This document shows, one piece after another, positions 16,840 through 25,500 of a stretch of 64,000 nt of DNA; positions within the stretch are counted from its first letter, which is position 1; each line of letters starts with the position of its first letter. A program made the translations under genes and the position numbers. Source of the DNA: JALHSW01 sp963720675. Lineage in GTDB: Bacteria; Actinomycetota; Acidimicrobiia; IMCC26256; PALSA-555. Under the pieces are notes generated by a model. That model was not told the origin of the DNA, searched no databases, and was given only the letters and a program-made list of their open reading frames with translations. The DNA lies in the NCBI GenBank assembly GCA_963720675.1, contig CAVRGH010000002.1, positions 1 through 64,000 on the forward strand. The letters run 5' to 3'.

Positions 16840-17856
16840 ATGAGCGTCGATCTCGAGCTCTCTGGAGACCAGGCAGCCATTCGCGACGTCTTCACCGGGT
16901 TCTTCGAGCGCGAGGCACCGACGAGCGTCGCCCGGGCCGCGGAGCCGCTGGGGTTCGACCGCCGACTCTGGGAACAGCTGCGTGAGCTCGGCGGGCCGGG
17001 GATGGGCGCACCGACCGCCTTCGGTGGTGGCGGTGCCGCGCTCTCGGATCTGGTGGTCGTGACCGAGGCGCTCGGCCGGTCGATCGCACCCGTCCCGCTG
17101 GTCGAGCACCTGGTCGCGGCGCGGCTGTTGCTGACCCCCGACGTCGTCGCCGGCGAGGTGCTCGCGACGATCGCGCTCCGGCCTACTGATCCCGACGGCG
17201 TGTGGCGGCTCGTGCCGGGCGGGGCGGTGGCCGACGTCGTGGTGGGGCTCGACGGCGACGAGCTCGTCGCGGTCCGGAGTGCGCCGCCAGGAGTGGCGCC
17301 GCGCAACCACGCCTCGGCACCCTTGGCCGACCGGGACGCGCGAGACGGCACGCGCGAGGTGGTCGGCACCCTCGCCGAGCTCGAGCGGGCGCGCGACGAG
17401 TGGAAGGTGCTGATGGCCGCGACGCTCGCCGGCGTCGCCGGCGCCGCGATGGAGCTCGGCGTCGAGTACGCGAAGGTGCGCCAGCAGTTCGGCGTCCCGA
17501 TCGGATCGTTCCAGGCCGTGCAGCACGGGCTCGCGGACCTCCCGGCCCTGGTCGACGGCACGCGACTGCTCGCCCACAAGGCCGCCTGGGCCGGCGATCG
17601 TGACCATCCGGGACGCTGCGACGTCGACGACAACGACATCACCGACTTCGCGACTCTCGCCTCGATGGCGTACCTGTTCGCCACCGACGCGGCGGCACGT
17701 GCAACCGACCGCAGCCTCCACTTCCACGGCGGCTACGGCTTCTCCGAGGAGTACGACATCCAGCTGTACTTCCGCCGGGCGCGCGGCTGGCCGCTCGTGC
17801 TCGACGACCCGGCACGCGAGTGCCTGCGCCTGGCCGATCGGCTCTGGGGCAGCTGA
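16840..17856 (+). CDS. Acyl-CoA dehydrogenase, short subunit of a pair
   Basis: FAD-dependent acyl-CoA dehydrogenase-like protein, 338 residues, shorter than the usual 380. The N-terminal helical domain is recognisable, the central beta domain is reduced, and the C-terminal part is well kept: VEYAKVRQQFGVPIGSFQAVQH and HFHGGYGFSEEYDIQLYFRRA. It is followed three bases later by a full-length relative. Such short-plus-long pairs form heteromeric enzymes in actinobacterial steroid side-chain degradation (ChsE4-ChsE5-like), so this may be one half of an alpha2beta2 enzyme. That role is inferred from size and arrangement. Confidence 0.85.
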   Translation: MSVDLELSGDQAAIRDVFTGFFEREAPTSVARAAEPLGFDRRLWEQLRELGGPGMGAPTAFGGGGAALSDLVVVTEALGRSIAPVPLVEHLVAARLLLTPDVVAGEVLATIALRPTDPDGVWRLVPGGAVADVVVGLDGDELVAVRSAPPGVAPRNHASAPLADRDARDGTREVVGTLAELERARDEWKVLMAATLAGVAGAAMELGVEYAKVRQQFGVPIGSFQAVQHGLADLPALVDGTRLLAHKAAWAGDRDHPGRCDVDDNDITDFATLASMAYLFATDAAARATDRSLHFHGGYGFSEEYDIQLYFRRARGWPLVLDDPARECLRLADRLWGS

Positions 17857-17858
17857 CG

Positions 17859-19010
17859 ATGGACTTCGAGCTGCCACCGCCCACCCAGGAGTATCGACGA
17901 CTCATCAAGGAGCTGATCGCGGAGACGGTGACTCCCGAGGAGATCGCGCTCCAGCACGACAGCGGGACGTTCAACTGCGCGCCGCTCAACCGCGCGTTGG
18001 CCGAGCACGGGCTCATCGAGCGGGTCGTCCCGGGGCTCGGGATCGGCGATCCGATCGAGCTCTGGATGCTGTTCAACGAGCTCGAGAAGGCCGCGGCGCC
18101 GATGGACGGCCTCGGCGTTGCGGTGATGATCGCCGGGGTGATCAACCACGTCGGCACAGCGTGGCAGAAGGAGCAGGTGCTCCCGTCGATCCTCGCCGGT
18201 GAGGCGCTGGTGTGCATGGGGCTGAGCGAGCCCGACAACGGCAGCGACCTCGCGGCGGCGAAGACGCGGGCGGTCCGTGACGGGGATGGTTGGCTCATCA
18301 ACGGCGCCAAGATGTGGACGACGATGGCGCACGAGGCGCGATGGCTCATCCTCCTCACGCGCACCGACCTCGACGCGTCGAAGCACCGCGGCCTCACGAT
18401 GTTCCTGCTCCCGATGGACACGCCGGGGATCACCGTCGAAGCGGTGCACACGATGGGGAACGAGCGGACGAACGCGACCTTCTACGACGACGTGCGCGTC
18501 GGTGACGAGTGGGTCCTCGGAGAGGTGAACGGCGGCTGGAACGTGCTCGGTGTCGCGCTCGCGTTCGAGCGCGGCGTGATGGGGGGGACCAACCCCGCCG
18601 TCCCGTTGCTGCGACGCTTCGCGGCGTGGGCACGCGAGTCCGGGGTCATCGATGACCCGATCGCGCGCGAGCGGATGGCGCGGGTCGCGATCGACAACGA
18701 GGTCGCCAGCCTCCTCACGCAGCGCACCGCGTCGATCGCAGCGAAGGGAGGGTTGCCGGGCCTCGAGGGTTCGATGGTCAAGGTGTTCGCGAGCGAGGCC
18801 TACGTGAAGGCCGCGCACTGGTTCCAAGAGCTCGCGGGCCCCCAGGGTCTCCTGCAGGTCCACGAACCGCGGAGCGCGGCCGACGGCTGGATCGAAGCCG
18901 ACGCCCGCCATGCGCCGGTGACCACCATCCAGGGCGGCACCTCGGAGATCAACCGCAACAACATCGCGGAGCGCCACCTGGGCCTGCCTCGGTCAGCCAC
19001 CCGCCAGTGA
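17859..19010 (+). CDS. Acyl-CoA dehydrogenase, long subunit of a pair
   Basis: Acyl-CoA dehydrogenase of 383 residues that introduces a trans-2 double bond into an acyl-CoA thioester and passes electrons to ETF. Family segments include CMGLSEPDNGSDLAA (flavin/substrate loop), INGAKMWTT, GITVEAVHTMG and the C-terminal TTIQGGTSEINRNNIAERHLGLPR-like end, of which IQGGTSEI is typical of the FadE26/ChsE4 type. The ATG at 17859 comes three bases after the short-subunit stop. The gene end overlaps a convergent NTF2-like gene. Substrate is not determinable; sterol or branched-chain acyl-CoA is plausible from context. Confidence 0.92.
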   Translation: MDFELPPPTQEYRRLIKELIAETVTPEEIALQHDSGTFNCAPLNRALAEHGLIERVVPGLGIGDPIELWMLFNELEKAAAPMDGLGVAVMIAGVINHVGTAWQKEQVLPSILAGEALVCMGLSEPDNGSDLAAAKTRAVRDGDGWLINGAKMWTTMAHEARWLILLTRTDLDASKHRGLTMFLLPMDTPGITVEAVHTMGNERTNATFYDDVRVGDEWVLGEVNGGWNVLGVALAFERGVMGGTNPAVPLLRRFAAWARESGVIDDPIARERMARVAIDNEVASLLTQRTASIAAKGGLPGLEGSMVKVFASEAYVKAAHWFQELAGPQGLLQVHEPRSAADGWIEADARHAPVTTIQGGTSEINRNNIAERHLGLPRSATRQ

Positions 19011-19433
19011 CGCAGCCCAGCCTCCGGGGGTCGCGCCGTCGGTCAGCACCCGCCGCCGGGTGAAGCGCCAGTCGCCGCCGACGACGCCGAACTCGTCGAG
19101 GTACCGCCCCCAATGGTCGAGGCCGTGCTCCATGAGGACCTCGAAGTAGCAGCGCGAGCGGGCCGCGCTCGGCCCCACCACGTCGATCTGCAGGGTCGCG
19201 GTCAGGTGGCGGAGGTACCGGGGCGGTCCCGACCCGGAGATCTGCGACCGCGCGCCCGTGAAGATCGTGCGGATCGCGTCCCGGCCCTCGTACGCGACGC
19301 CGCCGACGTCCATCACCGCGTCGGGCGCGAACAGCGCGACGACGTCGTCGAAACGCCCGCTGTCACCGTTCGCGTTGTACCGCGCGACGAGGTCCCGGAT
19401 GCACTCGCGCGCGACGAGCTCCCAGTGCTCCAT
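18993..19433 (-). CDS. NTF2/SnoaL-like fold protein
   Basis: Cone-shaped alpha+beta barrel protein of 146 residues. It has the typical start IRDLVARYNANGDSGRFDDVVALFAPDAVMDVGG, the GRDAIRTIF helix, and the closing strands RSRCYFEVLMEHGLDHWGRYLDEF; only part of each is quoted here. Family members include ketosteroid isomerases, epoxide hydrolases and dehydratases, but no catalytic Asp pair can be assigned with confidence. It lies downstream of an APH-like phosphotransferase on the same strand (20 bases), in a lipid catabolic neighbourhood. Confidence 0.8.
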   Translation of the reverse strand: MEHWELVARECIRDLVARYNANGDSGRFDDVVALFAPDAVMDVGGVAYEGRDAIRTIFTGARSQISGSGPPRYLRHLTATLQIDVVGPSAARSRCYFEVLMEHGLDHWGRYLDEFGVVGGDWRFTRRRVLTDGATPGGWAASLAGG

Positions 19434-19452
19434 CAGGGTGCCGGATGCACGG

Positions 19453-20520
19453 TCACTCGTCGAGCAGCTGCACGAGGCAGGTCGTGGCCGGGTTGTCGAG
19501 CCAGATCGTGTGGTCCGCCGGCATGTCGCCCCGTGCCACCATCCGGTTCATGACGCGCACGACGATCGCCGCGTAGCGGGCGGCGGCGAAGATCTCCCAG
19601 TACCGGGTGTCGTCGATCGTGCGGCCTGCGTGTCGTGCGTAGATCTCGCGCTGCTCGTCGCGCGTCTGCTCTCCCGGGAGCCGCTCGGCGCCCATGCTCT
19701 CGTGCGACCACCGGTCGAACATGAGCCACCAACCGAGATCGACTTCCGGGGGTGCGATCGCGGCAGCTTCGAAGTCGGTCGCGCAGACGCAGCGACCGTC
19801 ACGCCAGATGATGTTGCCGGGGCGGGGATCGCCCCAGCTCAGCGTGACGGGTGATGCCGTGGGTCGCTCGGCGCGAAGTCCGGTGAACGCCTCCGCGAGC
19901 CGGGGGTGGACCCGGCCGTCGAGCTCGCGATCGGCGTAGGCCTCCCAGAGGTCGAGCTGGGTGTCGAGGCCCGGTGTCGTGCCGGGTGCCACGAGCCACT
20001 CGAGGTGCGTCGCCTGCCAGTCGACGGCGTGCACGTTCGCGAGCGTGCGCAGGCCGTCGTCGATCATCTGCGCTCGAAGGTCCGGCGACGCGTCCACGAA
20101 GAACCCGGACTGGGTGTAGATGGGGTTCTCGATGGGCACCTCGCCCTCGATGAAGCGCATCACGAAGAAGGGCGCGCCGAGCACGCCCGGATCGGGCTCA
20201 TAGCCGACGAGCGGCGCGACCGGCACGGCGGACGCGGCGGCCAGCACTTCCATCACGCGCACCTGGATCTCGATCTCGACGTCGAGCCCGGGTGCTTGCT
20301 GCGGGTAGACCGCGGGGTCGGGGGTCTCGATCCGCAACACGAGGCGCTCCGTCGTGGACGTGCCACCGCGCTCGACATGCACCGGGAGGATCAACGTCTC
20401 GGCCGAGAAGCCGCTCGTCGGTCGATCGAAGTCACCGAGTCGGACCTGGGGAGCGTCCGGGAGACGCGCTGCGAGCCACTGCTCCAGGTCGCCCCGCCGC
20501 GCGTCGAGATCGATGGCCAC
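19453..20520 (-). CDS. APH-fold phosphotransferase of the acyl-CoA dehydrogenase-associated group
   Basis: Kinase-like protein of 355 residues related to choline/aminoglycoside phosphotransferases and to the family often found beside acyl-CoA dehydrogenases. Visible elements: LVLRIETP in the N-lobe, FFVMRFIEGEV hinge, the Brenner motif WGDPRPGNIIW with the catalytic Asp and metal-binding Asn, and TDFEAA, equivalent to the DFG/DFE metal loop. Start is the GTG at 20520; the frame upstream is low-quality and overlaps the divergent gene. CAACCT six bases upstream of the GTG fits a weak leaderless -10. Its substrate is unknown. Confidence 0.87.
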   Translation of the reverse strand: MAIDLDARRGDLEQWLAARLPDAPQVRLGDFDRPTSGFSAETLILPVHVERGGTSTTERLVLRIETPDPAVYPQQAPGLDVEIEIQVRVMEVLAAASAVPVAPLVGYEPDPGVLGAPFFVMRFIEGEVPIENPIYTQSGFFVDASPDLRAQMIDDGLRTLANVHAVDWQATHLEWLVAPGTTPGLDTQLDLWEAYADRELDGRVHPRLAEAFTGLRAERPTASPVTLSWGDPRPGNIIWRDGRCVCATDFEAAAIAPPEVDLGWWLMFDRWSHESMGAERLPGEQTRDEQREIYARHAGRTIDDTRYWEIFAAARYAAIVVRVMNRMVARGDMPADHTIWLDNPATTCLVQLLDE

Positions 20521-20603
20521 GGGGAGAGGTTGGCACGTCGTGGTGCGCGACTGCCGGTCCGGTGCAATTGCCCTGGCCGGGAGGTGTTCGGTAGAACGCA
20601 CGG

Positions 20604-21405
20604 ATGCCTGATGCACTGGTCGAGGTCGACGGATCCATCATGACGGTCACGATGAACCGTCCCGAGCGCTACAACGCGATGACGCTCCACATGTTCGCCC
20701 GCATGGCGGACGCGTGGCAGCAGGCGACGGACGACGACGACATCCGCGTCATCATCCTCACCGGGGCGGGCGGGAACTTCAGCTCCGGCATGGATCTCCG
20801 CGCGCTCGCCGGCGACGTGGCCAAGACCGACGACCTCGACGTCGAGGCGCGGATGAAGGACGAAGGACCCCGACTTCATCTACCGCGGGCTCCTCAAGAC
20901 GTTTCGTCCGTCGAAGCCCGTGATCGCGGCGGTGGAGGGCAACGCCATCGCCGGCGGGACCGAGATCCTCCAGGGGACCGACATCCGTGTCGCGGGAGAG
21001 ACCGCGAAGTTCGGGGTCAGTGAGGCGCGCTGGTCGCTGTACCCGATGGGTGGTTCCGCCGTGCGCCTCGCCCGCCAGATCCCCTACACGGTCGCGGCCG
21101 ACATCCTGCTCACGGGCAAGCACATGGGCGCACCCGAGGCGAAGGAGATCGGGCTGATCGGCCACGTCGTTCCCGAGGGAGGCGCGCTCGACAAGGCGCG
21201 AGAGATCGCAGGCGTGATCGCGGCGAACGGCCCGCTCGCGGTCGAGGCGATCACCCGGACGCTGCACGAGACGATCGGCATGACCGAGGACGAGGCGTTC
21301 GCCCACGAGCACGACTACGGCCAGGCGGTCTTCAACTCCGAAGACGCCAAGGAGGGCCCGAAGGCGTTCGCCGAGAAGCGCACTCCCGACTTCAAGAAGC
21401 GCTAG
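20604..21405 (+). CDS. Enoyl-CoA hydratase/isomerase (one frameshift)
   Basis: Crotonase-fold enzyme hydrating or isomerising enoyl-CoA. The N-terminal half has MNRPERYNAMT and the oxyanion-hole segment GAGGNFSSGMDLRAL. The frame breaks near 20864 after KDE, where an extra G in GAAGGACCCC shifts reading; the homologous continuation DPDFIYRGLLKTF is in the next frame and then EGNAIAGGTEILQGTDIR and FGVSEARWSLYP to the stop at 21405. Removing one base gives about 266 residues, the family norm. A TAGAAC hexamer ends six bases before the ATG. Likely a sequencing error rather than a dead gene. Confidence 0.82.
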
Positions 21406-22037
21406 CCCCCGAGCGCAGGACGATCGGGATCGTCACGTCGGCGGCTGTCACCGAGCGCGTCGAGCCCCTCGGGGATCGCGGCGAGGCCCACGAGTGCGGC
21501 GGCGATCGGGTCGGCCCACCACCACCCGAACGCGAGGTTGGCGATCAGCGCCAGGAGCACGCCGGTCGCCAGGATCCCGTCGAGGAAGGTGATCCGCGCT
21601 TCGTGCTCGAGCGGATGGTTCGCGAGCGACTCCCCGAGCAGCCGCTTCCGCCACGACAAGGTGAACATCACGACCGCGGTCATCGCCAGGTAGACGATGC
21701 CCAGCGTGGAGTGCTCCGCTTCGCGCCCGGACACGAGGCCCTGAGCCGCGGCGGCCAGCAGGAAGGCTGCGAGCCCGAAGAACGCAACCGCGACGAGCCC
21801 CATCGCGCGCCGAGTCGCCTCTCCGCTGCCGTCCCCGCGCAGGTGCCAGAGCACCACGCTCGACGCGAAGATCTCGAGCAAGGAGTCGAGCCCGAAGGCG
21901 ACGAGCGCGAGCGAGCCGGCCGCGATGCCGAGCCCGATCGTGAAGAACACCTCGAGGACGTTCCATGCGACCGTGAGGTACTCGAGCCGCATCGCCCGGC
22001 GGAGGGCATCGGGTCGGGCCTCCGGCGTTAGGGCCAC
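21402..22037 (-). CDS. Cation diffusion facilitator-like membrane protein
   Basis: Membrane protein of 211 residues with six hydrophobic helices, related to the CDF/TMEM163 group of divalent-metal transporters. The marks are FGLDSLLEIFASSVVLWH in the second helix, whose Asp would be a metal ligand, and FLDGILATGVLLALI in the fifth. It lacks the long cytosolic C-terminal domain of typical CDF exporters. Start is a GTG at 22037 overlapping the SDR stop by ten bases; MRLEYLT at 21992 is an alternative. Metal specificity is unknown. Confidence 0.72.
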   Translation of the reverse strand: MALTPEARPDALRRAMRLEYLTVAWNVLEVFFTIGLGIAAGSLALVAFGLDSLLEIFASSVVLWHLRGDGSGEATRRAMGLVAVAFFGLAAFLLAAAAQGLVSGREAEHSTLGIVYLAMTAVVMFTLSWRKRLLGESLANHPLEHEARITFLDGILATGVLLALIANLAFGWWWADPIAAALVGLAAIPEGLDALGDSRRRDDPDRPALGG

Positions 22038-22798
22038 ATCGTGCCGTACTGGGTGGAGTCCACGATCTTGCCGGTGAAGCCGTCACCGCGCTGCGCGGCG
22101 AGGAAGTTCACGGCCGGGACGACCGCGGCCGGTGTCGTCCACCCCGACCAGTCGTAGTCCTCGCCGAGCTCGTGGGTCGAGTGCTCGGTCTTCACCGCGC
22201 CGGGACGAAGCGCGTTCACGGCGACACCCCGATCCGCGACCTCGACGGCGAGCGCGGCGCTGAAGCGCTCGAGCGCCGCCTTCGCGACCGAGTAGATGAG
22301 GTATCCGGGCGGCATCCCCGCGACGTGTGCGTCGGCCGCACCCGAGGACAGGTTGATGATGCTGCCCCCACCGGTCGCCGCCATGACGGGGACGACCATC
22401 TGCGCGGTCAGGAACAGACTCCTCACGTTGATGCGCATCGACTGGTCCCAGTCGTCGACGGTGCTCTCCGAGAAGAGCCCGCGCGTCGGCGTCATCGCGT
22501 TGTTCACCAGCACGTCGATGCGGCCGTACGCGTCGGTCGTCGCCGCGAACATCGCGGCAAGGTCGTCTTCGCTTCCGATGTCGCACCGGACGGCCAACGC
22601 CTCCCCACCGGCGGCTCTGATCTCCTCGACCGTCGCGGTGATCGCGCCGGGCAGCTCGTGCTCACCTTCGACCATCGTGCGTGCCGCACACGCGACCTTC
22701 GCCCCCTCGGCCGCCAGACCGAGCGCAAGGCCCTTGCCGATGCCGCGCGACGCCCCGGTGACGATGGCGACCTTGCCGCTGAGCTCACCCATCGTCAT
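22028..22798 (-). CDS. Short-chain dehydrogenase/reductase
   Basis: Classical SDR of 256 residues. The NAD(P) site is TGASRGIG (14-21) with NNAMTP further on; the catalytic residues are Ser in INLSSGAAD and Tyr/Lys in YSVAKAALE. Asp in VRCDIGSEDD suggests nothing decisive about NAD versus NADP. It is the second gene after the YihY/tail gene on the same strand with a short overlap, and precedes a CDF-like gene. Oxidises or reduces a secondary alcohol, perhaps a beta-hydroxyacyl or steroid-like intermediate, given the lipid-degradation context. Confidence 0.9.
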   Translation of the reverse strand: MTMGELSGKVAIVTGASRGIGKGLALGLAAEGAKVACAARTMVEGEHELPGAITATVEEIRAAGGEALAVRCDIGSEDDLAAMFAATTDAYGRIDVLVNNAMTPTRGLFSESTVDDWDQSMRINVRSLFLTAQMVVPVMAATGGGSIINLSSGAADAHVAGMPPGYLIYSVAKAALERFSAALAVEVADRGVAVNALRPGAVKTEHSTHELGEDYDWSGWTTPAAVVPAVNFLAAQRGDGFTGKIVDSTQYGTMWP

Positions 22799-24101
22799 CT
22801 CGCTCCGAGCCGCTCGTGGACGGGGGATGGTCGCGGTACCAGAGTGCAGCGTTGAGCACGTTCCCTGCGATCAGGACACGGCCCATCAGGTACGCCCACA
22901 GCAGCATCGCCAGCGCGATGCCGATCGCACCGTAGGTCTCCGACTTCGCTTCGACCTCATGGGCGATGAAGTAGATCGTGATCAGGTGCATCACCTCGAC
23001 CCCGATGCCGACGAGCAGTGCTCCTGGCACCATCGATCTCCAACCCACGTCTTCGGGGTGGGGGAAGGCACGAACGCTGAAGAACAGCCACAGCCCGAAC
23101 GGGACGAGGACGAACACCATCGTCGCGACGAACCCGCCCAGCGAGGACGCCTCCCTCAGCCAGCCGAGCACCTGGGTCAACACGCCCGCTCCGAGGATCA
23201 CACCGATGAACACCGCGACGGCACGGCCGGGGCGCGCCAGCTTGGTGACGGGGACGCGCCAGGTGAGCGCGCTCGTCACGCGGAGCACCTTCAGCGCCGA
23301 GCGCGCCGTGAGCCAGAGCGCGAACCCGCCGACGACGAGGCCGACGATGCGGTCCCACGTCGACCGGCCGGCCACGCTGCTGAAGCTCCTGGCGAGCAGC
23401 CCGAGCGCACCCGCCGACTTCGCGGCGGACTGGGTGTCTTCGCCGGCGAGTCCGGTGCCGATGCCGAAGACGACGACGAGCACGAACACCAGCGGGACCA
23501 TGAACAAGAAGAGCCGGAACGCGACGGCCCCGGCCAGGATCCCACCCCCGATCTTCTCGTCGTGCTCGGCCGCGGCGAACACCGAGTCGATGGTGCGCGA
23601 CTCCGCTCGTTGGGCCTCGAGGTGCTCGTAGGTCTGCCGTCCGCGAAGCCTGCGCCTCCGCGGCGAGCGCCTTGACCTGCTCGATCCGGGAAGGGTGTTC
23701 CTCGCCGCCCGGATCGTCCGCTACCCGGTTCGCCGAGGGCCGTCTCGTCGGCGGCCAGCGTGTCGGTCGGGGCATCGGCCTCCACCACCGTGGGGGCGAG
23801 CTCGGTGGTGACCGTCGAGTCCTCGGCCTGCTCCGTCGCGTCGGGGGCGGTCGCCTTCGCCGCGGTCGTCTTCTTCTTGGCGGGCTGCTGCCGCTTCGCC
23901 GTCGGGGTCTTCTTCGCCGTCGGGGTCTTCTTCGGCCGTGGTCTTCTTCGCCGTGGTCTTCTTCGCGGTCGCCGTCTTCTTCGCGGTCGTCTTCTTCGTC
24001 GCCGTCTTCCTCTTGGCGGGTTGCGGCTGCAGTGGCGTCGTCGGCTCCATCGGGGCCGACGCATCGGTCGCGTCTGGGGAGTCCGGGTCGGCGTCGCTCA
24101 T
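22785..24101 (-). pseudogene. YihY/BrkB-family protein with histone H1-like N-terminal tail (frameshifted)
   Basis: The C-terminal 265 residues read cleanly as a YihY/BrkB membrane protein with six helices and the conserved YGAIGIALAMLLWAYLMGR end. Upstream, the same gene continues through three frames: an acidic start MSDADPDSPDATDAS, then about 30 residues built of AKKTTAKKT-like repeats, a TAKKTPTAKR-type segment, then an acidic/Thr-rich linker (TEQAEDSTVTTELAPT) and an amphipathic piece RIEQVKALAAEAQ leading into RQTYEHLEAQ. Shifts fall near 23933, 23738 and 23645; each is repaired by one base. The Lys-rich tail would be cytoplasmic and could bind nucleic acid or acidic lipid. Confidence 0.75.
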
Positions 24102-24147
24102 CGGCGTGTCACGCTATAGGTTGACCGGCAACGCAATCGGAGGCGGT

Positions 24148-25464
24148 GTGAGCGAGACGGCAGTGACGATCGGCCGCACGCCGGCGTCGGGCCCCGGTCC
24201 GCAGCTCCCGGCGACGCGGCCACCGACCGCACCGGGGTACTTCCACGTCCTCGCCAAGCCCACCGGCCCGATCTGCAACCTCGACTGCGAGTACTGCTTC
24301 TTCCTCTCGAAGGAGGCGTTGTACCCGGGCGACCGGTTCCGCATGAGCGACGAGCTCCTGGAGACGTACGTCCGCCAGCTGCTCGAGTCCCAGACCGCGC
24401 CCGAGGTCACGATCGCGTGGCAGGGCGGCGAGCCCACCCTCATGGGCGTCGACTTCTTCCGCCGCGCCGTCGCGCTCGTCGAGCAGCACCGACGCTCCGG
24501 TCAGACCGTCCAGCACACGATCCAGACCAACGGCACGTTGCTGACCGACGAGTGGTGCGAGCTGTTCGCCGAGCACCGGTTCCTCGTCGGGATCAGCATC
24601 GACGGTCCCCGGGAGCTGCACGACGCGTACCGGGTCGACAAGCGAGGCAATCCCACGTTCGACAAGGTGATCGCCGGGCTCGACCTCCTCAAGCGCCACG
24701 GCGTCGACTTCAACGTGCTCTGCACGGTCCACGCTGCGAACCAGGATCACCCGCTCGAGGTGTACCGCTTCTTCCGCGACGAGCTCGATGCCCGGCACGT
24801 GCAGCTCATCGCGATCGTCGAGCGTGACAACGAGAGCGGCTTCCAGGAAGGCGACACGGTCACCGACCGCTCGGTCGACCCGGAGGCCTGGGGCTCGTTC
24901 CTCATGACGATCTTCGACGAGTGGTTACGCCACGACGTCGGCACGGTCTTCGTCCAGATGTTCGATGCCGCGCTCGCTTCCTGGGTCGGCGCGCCGGGCA
25001 ACGTCTGCATCTTCTCCGAGACGTGTGGCGACGCCGTGGCCCTCGAGCACAACGGTGACCTCTACTCGTGCGACCACTTCGTCGAACCCGACTACCTCCT
25101 GGGCAACATCACGACAACCCACATGGTCGAGCTCGTGGCGTCACCGCAGCAGCGTTCCTTCGGCAACGCGAAGCGCGACACCCTGCCGAGGTACTGCCGG
25201 GAGTGCGATGTCCGCTTCGCGTGCCACGGGGAATGCCCGAAGAACCGGTTCACCCTGACCCCCGACGGCGAGCCCGGCCTCAACTACCTGTGCGCGGGCT
25301 ACCTCGAGTTCTTCCGACATGTCGACGGCCCCATGAAGCTCATGGCCGACCTGTTGCGCCGTGGGCGTTTCGCCGACGAGGTCATGGCGATCCTCGCCGA
25401 CGCACCCCGCAACGAACCGTGTCCGTGCGGCAGCGGGCGCAAGGCCAAGCACTGTCACGCGTGA
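24148..25464 (+). CDS. Radical SAM protein, anaerobic sulfatase-maturase type, with SEC-C tail
   Basis: A 438-residue radical SAM enzyme of the anSME/SPASM group, which oxidises a Cys or Ser of a client protein to formylglycine or modifies peptides. The SAM cluster is CNLDCEYC (Cys43, 47, 50). GGEPTLMG follows, and the C-terminal auxiliary-cluster cysteines appear in CIFSETCGDAV, YSCDHF, and CRECDVRFACHGECP. The protein ends in a SEC-C zinc motif PCPCGSGRKAKHCH. The GTG at 24148 has GGAGG four bases upstream; the longer in-frame ORF is the reverse of the Lys-rich tail gene. No sulfatase is present in the window. Confidence 0.88.
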   Translation: MSETAVTIGRTPASGPGPQLPATRPPTAPGYFHVLAKPTGPICNLDCEYCFFLSKEALYPGDRFRMSDELLETYVRQLLESQTAPEVTIAWQGGEPTLMGVDFFRRAVALVEQHRRSGQTVQHTIQTNGTLLTDEWCELFAEHRFLVGISIDGPRELHDAYRVDKRGNPTFDKVIAGLDLLKRHGVDFNVLCTVHAANQDHPLEVYRFFRDELDARHVQLIAIVERDNESGFQEGDTVTDRSVDPEAWGSFLMTIFDEWLRHDVGTVFVQMFDAALASWVGAPGNVCIFSETCGDAVALEHNGDLYSCDHFVEPDYLLGNITTTHMVELVASPQQRSFGNAKRDTLPRYCRECDVRFACHGECPKNRFTLTPDGEPGLNYLCAGYLEFFRHVDGPMKLMADLLRRGRFADEVMAILADAPRNEPCPCGSGRKAKHCHA

Positions 25465-25500
25465 GCGGTCATCGCACGCGGAGGGTGCCGCGGCGAGGGT

